Shown: one piece after another, positions 38,931 to 49,143 of the stretch | Layout of the letters: every line of letters begins with the position of its first letter | Numbering within the stretch: position 1 is the stretch's first letter | Source of the DNA: Triops longicaudatus | Lineage: Eukaryota > Arthropoda > Branchiopoda > Notostraca > Triopsidae | NCBI GenBank assembly: GCA_022885665.1 | Contig: JAGQDJ010000176.1 | Coordinates: 61,269-125,268 of the forward strand | Length of the DNA stretch: 64,000 bases | Reading direction: 5' to 3' | Program-made: the position numbers and the translations under genes | The notes under the pieces: model-generated | What the model was told of the DNA's origin: nothing | The model's database searches: none | What the model saw: the letters and a program-made list of their open reading frames with translations, nothing else

Positions 38931-40182
38931 TTTCGAAAAACTTGACATTACAATCATAAGGTTAAACAAAGTTTTTGTTGCAATAGTCTTCTTTTAATGT
39001 CTGGAGTTTCATTAGCTGCTACTTTCGAAGCTTCAGTGTTCAAACTTGAAGCAGTGTTACAAAGTCTGCATAATATATTGAATTATTTTATTCTGTATAA
39101 AAATAATGTTTTTTAATCATTTTAGTGAATATCGCTGAGGTCTTAAAGAAAAAGTTAAGGAAAATTAAGAAATGTCAAATTGTACAAGTGATGATTCTAA
39201 AACTTTAGAAGGCTACCTTACATATTTATTTTCTTCCGAAAAACACATTCTAAGCAGTAAAACTCATTAAGAACGTGTACTTACGACTATAAGTTCAAAG
39301 TATTCGGAAAAGGAATCACGTGCAGAACAAATTCGGGTAAACGCTCACGGAGGTAGGGAGGAAGTATAGTTAAGCCAATCCATAAGTAAGTCAAGACTCA
39401 CAGCGTGTTTTTAGGGTCCATGACAGTTCCCTGTATTCTGCATAACTCAAGCTAAGCTGTGACATGTAACGACTTTTGACGCTCAGTCGCGTTTCGTCTA
39501 CTGGCACAGTTATAGGCCATCCGACTATTGGCTTGGCTTCGTTATGACAGAGTCTTCGTACAGTACCCCTTTTTAGTGACAACGAAGGTCACCTAGCGAG
39601 ATTATTTACCGTCGCTGCGTTACCAAACTGGTGCGACTTTTAACGCAGGAGGCAGTTGGGGAATAAACGGCCATAAAAGAACGTGTATACTTGCTGTAAA
39701 TGCTACACGCACAGTAGAGTAACCCCGCACTCGGAATACACACAACGGTTTTATAGACAGACCTTTCACATTCATGCCTATTTTACCTGCGTTTACAAGC
39801 CATGGTATACGAAGGTACGCAAATACTGGAATTTCCATGTTAAACAATCGTGAAAAATTCAACGAACTTTAAACAAACCGTAACTTCAACAGAATCGTAA
39901 AACAATTAAAACTTGTAAGCAGAAGAAATACCTACCAAAGTTGCCGCAATACAACATTGAAAAACCTCGTACAGCAAATATTAAGTAAAGGAAAGAGGAT
40001 TATATCCCAAAAACGCATTTCTATCTTTTATTTATCAAATCCAAACTTCAAACGTACCGTAGTGTACCAAGACGCATACCTAATAAGAAAAAATTCCTAA
40101 CGTACTATAGCAAACGCTAAGATAAAAAAAAAGATTTTTTTAAATCTTTAAACGTGTGTTGAAATTTTTATGTGTAATAAAT

Positions 40183-40268
40183 TTTGTAGCATAATAAAAA
40201 CACGCAGAGAATAATGTGACGTTTCTGTAGAATGATTTTGAGAATGATTTTGTAGCATAATGAAAACA
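40183..40268. repeat. Short direct repeat TTTTGTAGCATAATRAAAAC
   Basis: Two near-identical copies, at 40183-40202 and 40247-40268, flank two copies of GAATGATTTTG. Confidence 0.75.
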
Positions 40269-40675
40269 ATTTCTGTAACGTACTTATGACGCAGTATTAT
40301 AAACCCTAACCTGGTATAGCGCCTCTTCAACAAGAGAAAATTTTATTTTATTTTAACAATGTAGAAGTGTCAACGATTACACATTGTACATATTCTGTGA
40401 ACAAATTCCGTAAAGTAATTGCTGACGTACATGACATACAAATTATACGCTATAGGAACAAACCCTTGCTAGTCGAGCACCAGCTAGGACAAGAACGGTT
40501 TACTTTTCTAAAATAACCGAAAAAACATGAAGGGATTTAAGAAAATTTCAAAGTACATGTGTATATCGCTAGAACTTGATTTGAAATAACAAACGTTTGA
40601 ATTATGAATGGGACGAAAATGAGTGTACGTCGTCGTACTTATAATTTTTTTCTTGTTTTCTTTTGAAATGTTTAG

Positions 40676-43600
40676 CTGCAATCGCAGGAATGGTGCTGGA
40701 ATCCGCCGTGATGCCTCAGTCGCGCTCGGGCATGAATATCAAAGAAGAGTTTCCTTACAGAGCACCTGAAAGTCCGAGTACGACTCCCAGTAATGTTGTA
40801 CCTACGTTTGATCCTGCGTCGCCCGTCAATTATACCGTCCAGCTGGGCAGTCATGCCTACTTGCCTTGTCGAATCAGACATGTGGGAAATAAGTCGGTAT
40901 GTCACGTGCCACAAAAGATGTTTTGCTACTGCCACGTCACGAGTTTTGCTGTAATTAAAATCCAAGCATGACAGAGCACCCCAAAAGTTTCATACTTTAC
41001 CCTCCTGCAAAGTCGAGACTCTGTCTTATTTCTTACCCGCCTACAGTTTTGGTGACACTGTCCTCCACAGTTATCATACACGGAATGACAGTTATGTACG
41101 AGCACGGCTTTTCTCTCGCGCATTCGCGGGCTCTCTTTCTCTTTGGCACCCAAGTTTCGCGTTTCAAATCAAAAGTGACTTTCGCAACTAGTTTTGAAAC
41201 TTCTCTTCCGTGACTCTGAGTCCGAATTGCTGCCAAAGTTCATTATAGAAAGAAAAAATTAAATAAGTAAAACTGAGCTGAAATCTGGAAAATTGCTTTA
41301 AATTTTTTATTAAACCTTCAAGTTATTTTTGTTGCCATTTTTCTATTAAGGATTACTTCTTTGCCTTTTGTATTTGCGTATTACTCACATAGAAATAAAA
41401 GGAAAATATAACTCGCACGAAAAACGTAAATTTTGCACTTTCTTATTTACTTTTCCTTACATTTCTCGTTTAATTTATAGCTTTTATTATTAGCTTTTAT
41501 TCTTTTCATTGTTGCTATTTATGACTTGTTTTCTGTGGAGGAGTTGAGATTTATTGATTTATTTTTCTTGTTGCTTTTTTTACAATTTTGGTAAGTGTGT
41601 TGCTTTAATGGTCCTGTAATTAGGTGTCATGGGTCCGGAAAGCAGACGGTCATTTGTTGGCGGTAGACCGGGATACTTTTATCGCCGACGGTCGTTTCCA
41701 AGCGCTGCACTTACCGGCTTCCGACACGTGGACGCTTAACATTAAAAACGTGAAAGCGTCAGACGGAGGGCAGTACGAATGTCAAGTGTCAAGCGAGCCT
41801 AAAACCAGTCTCGTCATTACTCTCAACGTTGTAGGTAATACCATAACGATAATGCCCTTATACATACTCTTATTTGCAATTTCAAATTAATATGCCATCA
41901 TCACGCCACAGAAGAGAAAAAAAAAGTAGTTTAGATCTCACGTCATGCCTGAAAAACAATAATGAAAAATTACTACTGAATAGTAACCGAGACTTCAGAC
42001 TTGGATAATTTTGAGATGAAAATTTACTTTAATGAATACTAGACGCAGCCAACTTCTCACTCATGTGTGAAAATGTGGTGTTACAAAACTGAGATGGTAA
42101 CATACACGAATTTCCTTTCAAGCCAACCCTTGTGCTGCCCCCAATAACAACGCTTATGGCCAACGTTGTTCCTTACTTAAGCTTCTGCTCTTCTACGAAT
42201 TGTTGCTTCAAAATGCTTAAGACTTGAACTGCAACACAATGAAAACAGTAATTTACGAAATTTTCAGAAAATAAAAATTTTACTTCAAAATTTTCAGTCA
42301 TTTGAATACAAAATAAATTCTAAAAAAAATAAGTAATTTTATTTTCGTTATAACGAGCACTTATATAGCGAACTGTCGGGCTTCGTAGATGGGTTGTAAA
42401 GTCTCGAATTATGCAAATGGACAGAAAAGCGACTGATTTAAAGATTTTATAAATTTTATTCTGTTCTCGGATAGTTTGGTGTAACGAAAATTTCATTGTA
42501 ATTCGGAGCATATTATTTGCAAGGAAACGTCGTTACGAGAATTATTATTTTGAACTATTCTAGGCTCTAGCTCTGACAGAATTTGGCAAGAATTCATTCT
42601 GACTTGCTAACTTTGAACACTCTTAAATAAGAATATTTTTAACAAATCACAATTCAAAATATAATAGAAACTTGTCATAGAAAACCATATTAGAACGGAA
42701 AAGCTGTTCAAAATAAACGAGATTCTTTAATAGGCATGTTTTCTGTACTTTTGTATAACTCGAGAGCATGTTAACTGCCTAGATTATTCGACAGTTTGCT
42801 ATAAAAATGGTTCGTTATGATGCAGTTTACATTCTACTGTGGCTTTTTAAGAAGATTACGATTTCAAGACAATAAGGCTGTCCCAAAATAACCCACAACA
42901 GGTCTTGTCTTGGTTTTAACGCTCTTTGGGAATATAAACTGTGAATTTTGTAATATTGGCGAGTTGTTGATCGCCTTGTGGTGTTGTTTTAAGGCAAAAT
43001 TGTTTGTTTCGAGGACCATTATTTACTCTTAAAAATGTCGGGAGAACAAATTTGGGTGTTATGTTCCTACAACCTTGAGTCTCCTTTGGACCCGTAAAGC
43101 AGGCTGTTGTAGAAATTTAATATTGGATCAATATTTGTTCGCTTTTTAAGAGGGCAATTTTCGTCTGAAACGCGGTGTTGTTTCAACAACCTGAAAATAA
43201 ACGAACAAAAGCCTACGAAATGGTGTATAAACATTGTTAGACATATCGTGAAATATTCCCTTGAAAATTTCATGCACAAACATTCGATATTCGCTATTAT
43301 AATCACCGATGATTAGAGTTCGGTAACAACAGTGTGAAGATTTTATAATTAATTATTGTGTTTTCGGGTTTCTGTGCGTATTTTTTTCGTTTCTAAGATT
43401 TTTAATATTAGAGAATAAATTGGCTATTGGAAATATAAATTCAGTATTGGAAACAAATTCTTTACGCAGAAATATGTAACAGATCGATCGCTTAAAGCAG
43501 ACATTTATAATATGAGTAAATTACCGATTAAATAAATATCTAATAAGTACTGGCCATTCTCACGAAAAAAATACCTAGTACGCAAATAACTTGCCGCAGT

Positions 43601-46600
43601 AATATAAGGGCAAATCACTTCATTGAGAAAAATCAGTTATGTTTATTATTGTAACTTCTTCAAAATACGTCACTAAATTTGTCAGTGAAGTATTCTGGCA
43701 GCACTTTTTCTTGGAGTAACTACAGAAAATATATTAAATTCCTCTTTTTGTTAAAAACAACCATATTATGTAAATTTTTGCAATAAGTTCCAGCCAAGTG
43801 ATTTATGAACATTCTCAAGGTTTGTTCAGAGCAGAGATTTTTCAGCCAAGCAAAGCAAGTTAAATCCTAAAAAAGTGTCAAAAATCGGAGTTTCTACGTG
43901 CCAGGACGTTTAATGGCGACTGGCCGAGGCAAACACGGTGGGCAATACTCTGGTCTCACGGGAATGCGTTCCATCGATCAACTAACTGGCTTGAGGTTAA
44001 GTGCGAGGAGGTCTGAATAGGCAGTAGAAGCCACAAGCTAACATCTCCCTTACGGTAACAATAAAAGTTGATTGGAGACCCACTGTAACAGCTCCCCTTT
44101 TACTTCCCACCCACCAAAATTCCAATAAAAGAACTTTTCCCGCCAGAAAAAGGTCAGTCATCAGCCCCGCCATTCGCTAGCACGTCATAACTCACTTCGC
44201 ACTCTTGTGCTCAAAGTAGCCATCTTAAAGCATAGCCGTCCAGTGATCATCAGCCAAAAATGTACCTTTTATAAGAAAGAAGTTTTTTACTCTTAAAAAC
44301 GGAAGAAATAACCTTGATCGCACAGGCGTGCATTAATAATGAAAAAAACGAAACCAATATATTTGGAGAACCGAGGCCCAAAAACCCATGAAGAAACAAA
44401 CCGATGGCTAGCTACTGATGAAAGCCGTAAAGTTGGGCCTTCTTGCCGTGCCGACTGCCGATCCTTTGCGTCCCCGTTATTGGAAACACCACCAGCTCAA
44501 CAAAAGAGCCGCAAAATGTCGCCACTAAACTTTACAGTGCGCTTTCCGGCTTTTATTGTTACAACAAAACCAAGTCCTTTTAGCAATAAGAAAAGATTTG
44601 CCTTTTCAAGGAAAATTTGATTCGTACCATATGTAGAATGGACGTCATTGTGCCACATTTCTGGCACAGTTTGCTTTTGTGCGTGCCATTTGTCCTGCAC
44701 TCACAGAAGTAAATAAAATTCCTGAAAATTGTAAATATTGTAGGACAAATGCTTGTTTGAAAATTTTGGTCATCCTGTATTTACTTACTGAATAAAAATA
44801 AGTGCAAGTTTAGGTAAGAACCAAATGAGATGAGACTCGAGTCAGTTGTAGCATTTTGCGTTTTTCAGTTTTTCTGTTAATTCATAATCTTAACTGTTAT
44901 TCGAAACTGTAAAATGCTTTGTATAGAAAGAGCTTTTAAAAAAATTTCCGAGGTTGTAGGGGTGCACTTTATTGCGAACTGAATTGATCGACTGGGCTTG
45001 CCAGTCTGCATAACTGGCGCTTTGGCGTGCACGGAACTAGCTCAACAATCATTTTGGCGTGAACGGATCAGTTGCGTTGAGCGCGAATGCCGCTTTCCGT
45101 TCTACCGTGCAGTACAACGGAGATAGACATTTAAACCCCGCCCACCATTTTTCGTGTAAGCAAACCTCTCAATTGAACAGAGGCTCAAACGCGTAATTTG
45201 CTGTCAACAAAGAAGAAAAACTGGCCAACGGATCAGTGTACGATAAAAAGTACCCTATTAGACTTACCAACGAAAACAGTAGCATCCTTTCTTCAGGAAA
45301 GCAGTGAAATCAGATTTATATGAAATTTCTTTCTTCTGAAATCAGATTTATATGAAAAAGTGTTAATTGATCGTCTCAATTGACCGCGTTTTAATTGATC
45401 TCGGCATGCTGGGAATGTAAACAAACGAACGTGCTCTGCAATCAAGTAAATTTGTTATAAACTACACCATCGAGATATCATGCTTTCTTGCATGCCACGA
45501 TGACAGTTCTCCAGAAAATGTGCCAAAAATAGCACAATATTTTTGAAACTCTTACCAAGTTGGCGCAATTATGACCTCACAGTAAACGGATTTTTTGTCT
45601 CTAACTGTATTTTTAAAATATTAATAGTAATTAGTTTGGAATTTATTGAACCAATTAGAGTGATAGGAAAATTGGCAAGTCAGGAAACCGTAAAAAAATC
45701 GTAACTATTAAACCATAAACATTCTTGAACTAGAAAAAAATCAGACACTTAGTGAAAACGACAACAGTGGGGAACGTTTCGCCGAAGAAGAACAAAGTGT
45801 ACACGAGAAAATAAATAAAACTGTATCTGTGGCTTTTTTTAAGGAACGGGACCTGTTCGTTTTGCTTTATTGCGTAGTGTATATAAACGTATAATACCTC
45901 ATTTAACAGCCAGGACATTAGTCAGCGCATATCATGACTATTGTTTTGAAAGCACTAATATTTCATGCATTGTCATCTTTTTCTTTTTTCATAGTCCCGT
46001 TGGTGGAAATACGTGGATCACCAGATATGTACGTAATGTCAGGCAGCACTGTTACCATTCAGTGTGTGATTACGGGGATGATCGAAGAACCTCCGTTCGT
46101 CTTCTGGTACCAGAACGGTGCCCGTGTGGCCGGTTTAGAGGTTGTCCACACGACAGACATTCAGCTCAAGCCCAGCGTGTTAGTTTCCTCGTCTTCAACC
46201 TCATCAGCGCATAAAACTTCCCGTGTTACCCGACTCGGCAAAGACGCTTTACTAGCCGTCTTGGCTCTGTCCAGTGCATCAGGGGACATGTCCGGCAATT
46301 ACACGTGCCAGCCTTCGAGCCTGGGTTCGGCCAGTGCTACTTTGCACGTCCTCAATGGTGAGGAGCCCTATTTGTCCAGTTCGAAAATTTAAACACGTTT
46401 ACAACCGTCTTACTGAACCTTAACTCATGGAAAAGAACAACGGGAAAAAATAATACAAAAAAGGAAAGAAATCTTGCATGCACTTCCGCACTGGGGCACG
46501 AGAATAGGAGGTGCTGGAAATGTCAGAAAGGATCGTAAGGGTCCTGAGCGAGGGGAAACATCGTAAACATTCATATGATAGAGACAATCTTACGCGCCGT

Positions 46601-48388
46601 CAAGATTGGACGTGCTCATTGCCTAGTCTCGTTGGCGCAAACGAAAGAAAAACTTTGACAAGCTTCTTCCTCCGAAAGCTTTTTTCCCTTTTTATTTTGT
46701 TCCTTACTACTTTTGTACAAACAAAGAGAAAAAGAAAGCTTAATCGAATTGCTCACATTCATGGAAGAATGCGTCAGTCTGGACTTAGTTAACATGTTGC
46801 AGCTATTTTTTTATTTATTTTTTCATTTTCTTTTTTTTCTTGGAGACAGTTTTTGATATCGTTGCTGAACACGCCAATTTGAAACGAGCGCGAAAAAAAA
46901 AATATAAAAGAAATACGTCTTGAGAACGGAAGTGCAGAGGGTGTGATAAACGAAAAGAAAGTTTTTTTTCTTGCTTCACTTTCAAAACATCGATGATCCC
47001 GCTATCTAAGCTTCTGAACGTGTGCTCTTCGTAGTCGACACAGGCGATTTTCTTTTCTTAAAAATAAACTGCGTTGTGGAATCAAATCTTTCGCAATAAT
47101 TGCAAGGATCCTATTGGAAATAATGAAATGACGTCATTAGAACGAAGAGAACGGTTTTGGTCTAGAAGCAAGAAAATCCGTCTCACATAAAAATATGCAG
47201 TAAAATTCTGCCATAGCGAATCTTCTTCAAATAGTTAAATCGAAATGTCTTCCGTTTAATTACGTACCCGGGACCTTGTAACCCCTCTATTATAGCTGAC
47301 AATGCGTTATAAATGGTTAGTAAGAAATTGGGTCCAGTAAGGTTAGTTTTGTAAGATTAAATTAAGACCGGAATAATCTCAGGAAAGTTTTTTAAACTTT
47401 TTTAAAGCGCAGCTTTATACTTGTGAAAGCACTTGTGAAACAAGAAAATTGAGGGGGTTAGTAAAAAAATGCCAAGAATTTCTACCGGAGTTTTTAAGTT
47501 TACAGATTTGTAATAAGCTCCCTTATTATCCATTTCTACCATACTTAGGTTGTGGGCTTTTTGCGATTTGAATTCGTTTTTACAACCAAATGTAAACATT
47601 TCTATTACTCTTAAGAAAATCAATAAAAAACGCGGGAAACGGCTCCATCTAGGCTCATTCCTAGTAGCTCCCCTGTAAGAAATGCCCGTGTTTTTAAAGA
47701 TAGCTCGTGTGAGCTGGTAATACTTATAATGAAGTTTAACGAATGATTGTTTCACTTGTTTATTATCTGGACGAATTTTTCATATTTTAGCCAGAATTTG
47801 TCTCTTGGCTACGGTTGTACCTAATTAGATCGTGCCACGCATTAACTAGTGCCATGTGCCTTCTGGTGCTAGATTCCTTGGGGTTTGTGTCGTTCTAAGT
47901 TTTCGCTATGCCATAATAAGCCCATTCCCTCACAATTTCCCGAAGAAGATCTTAGCGACTCCTAGCAAACATTATTAATGAAATTCTGGTGGTTGAAATC
48001 TTTGGGCAACTATTAGTTTCATAGGTTTAGTATTTCATTACCCGAAGGTCTTGTCCATGTTACCCCGTAAGAACGATTACTCTTATCTAACTTATGAGTT
48101 TTGACGGTTTAATTCCACGATAGCAATTTTATGACGAATCAATTGAGTAAGAAAAAACTCATAAACGTTCTGTATTGATTGTTAGGTGAACAGCCAGCAG
48201 CGATGCAACACGGGAAGAATGGAAGCCCTCCCACGACAACTCCTCTGTCTGGGGTTTGGCTGCTGGTCTTGTCGCTGATACTGGCCAACAATGTCTGGAA
48301 CGCCGACTGGATTCGATTTCCATCAACGCGAGGAACCTGTCTGTCACGGAGATTACGGAGTTCCCCGCAAGCTCTGGATACCTCCTAA
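40676..48388 (+). CDS. dpr: Dpr-family two-Ig-domain cell-surface protein (5' end missing)
   Basis: Four exons join in phase: 40676-40896, 41624-41834, 45995-46357 and 48186-48388 (TAA). Ig1 runs from YTVQLGSHAYLPC, through the tryptophan core VSWVRK and the typical Dpr block VDRDTF..DGRFQ and DTWTLNIKNV, to GGQYECQVSSEP. Ig2 runs from VEIRGSPDMYV..VTIQC to SGNYTCQPSS, then HVLNG. Each domain keeps its cysteine pair. The final exon has the Dpr hallmark GEQPAAMQHG and a hydrophobic stretch GVWLLVLSLILA. Dpr proteins bind DIP proteins at neuronal surfaces to guide synaptic partner choice and cell survival. The first exon seen starts in mid-codon after an AG acceptor, so the signal peptide lies upstream. 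After the hydrophobic stretch come about 35 mostly polar, basic residues, which is unusual for a GPI signal. Which Dpr paralogue this is cannot be told. Confidence 0.93.
42335..42545. mobile_element. Possible pogo/Tigger-like remnant in dpr intron
   Basis: CGTTATAACGAGCACTTATA, GGTGTAACGAAAATTTCATT and GTCGTTACGAGAA resemble sub-terminal words of pogo/Tigger elements and the remnant at 29168-29320. It lies inside the 4.2-kb intron between the second and third visible dpr exons. No terminal CAGT repeats were found, so the call rests on word resemblance only. Confidence 0.35.
45305..45357. repeat. Direct repeat of about 21 bp, period 32
   Basis: TGAAATCAGATTTATATGAA occurs at 45305 and again at 45337, in the same dpr intron. 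AATTGATC and CAATTGA words follow within 50 bp. Confidence 0.85.
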
Positions 48389-48571
48389 CCGTCTACTGAA
48401 CAAAACCGAAGCGAAGGGGAAAAAAGCATCGTTAACTTATTTTTAGTAAATATTGGAAAGGTGCTGCACACTGGTGGGCGAAGATGGTTGCATTTCTACT
48501 TACCAAAGAAATCAAGGATTTGCAGAACTTACCCAAAAGCGCAAGACAAAATTGTGATACGACTATTGAAG

Positions 48572-48577
48572 AATAAA
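48572..48577 (+). terminator. Candidate polyadenylation signal of dpr
   Basis: AATAAA lies 184 bp after the dpr stop codon, on the coding strand. It is the first canonical hexamer I see downstream. Confidence 0.5.
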
Positions 48578-49052
48578 ATGATGAAGAACAAACCAAACCC
48601 CGCCCGAAAATGTATGCTGCTGCTGTCCTGGAAGGATTTTTGTGGGGGAAATAGTGCGTGTGTCTTTGAATTATTTAAGCAGAAGGCAAAAAAGCAAAGG
48701 ACCAACCGCCTGCATGAAAGCTCACTTTTGCATTCGTGGTGAACCAACCAAAGAGATTTTAATGCAAGTGCAAAACATAGGTCGTTAAGCGAAGTTTTTT
48801 TTCGAAAAATTCGGCTTCAGTTTTCAAATAACTTGCACTCTAGATTCAGAAAAATTTTTCATCTAAAAATACAGTGAAACCCCCACCACCATGTCACAAC
48901 AGCAAAAAAAGTTTTTTTGTCGTGAGTGTTGCATCATCCATTGCGGTTGTAAATATGCAGTGTATTCAATCCATCGAGTCGACAAAAAAGACAATATTGG
49001 GTTTAAACCTCACACTCTCCCCATTTTCTTAGACTTTTTTGTTTACAGCGTC

Positions 49053-49058
49053 TTTATT
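49053..49058 (-). terminator. Polyadenylation signal of WBP11
   Basis: TTTATT on the + strand is AATAAA on the coding strand, 86 bp beyond the WBP11 stop codon. Confidence 0.7.
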
Positions 49059-49143
49059 TAACCTTCAAAAAGGATGCTAAACCACGTTTCTCGAAGAATA
49101 ACAACGCCGTTGCGGCACTCCCGGGCCTCTTGTCTGTGCTTCG

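Larger units (their letters stand above)
30491..40675. other. Non-coding stretch upstream of the dpr exons
   Basis: No exon is supported. The two longest open frames, 37182-37544 (-, 120 codons) and 38046-38444 (+, 132 codons), show no family signature. The missing signal-peptide exon(s) of the dpr gene should lie somewhere in this region or further upstream, since dpr genes commonly have long first introns, but I could not identify them. Four copies of GCAGAAAT, all on the + strand, occur at 31074, 32244, 35799 and 38040. Small repeats are listed separately. Confidence 0.5.
48389..49143. other. Convergent intergenic region dpr / WBP11
   Basis: These 755 bp separate the stop codons of two genes that run toward each other and hold both 3' untranslated regions. 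An AATAAA for each strand is present (48572 on +, 49053-49058 on -). No other gene is seen. Confidence 0.7.

Noticed and set aside
40668..41236. Minus-strand frames opposite the first visible dpr exon
   Set aside because: The + strand product has clear immunoglobulin-domain features that continue across spliced exons. The minus frames are shadows.
48461..48742. Plus-strand 93-codon frame after the dpr stop
   Set aside because: It lies in the probable dpr 3' untranslated region, lysine-rich from A-rich sequence, with AATAAA inside it.
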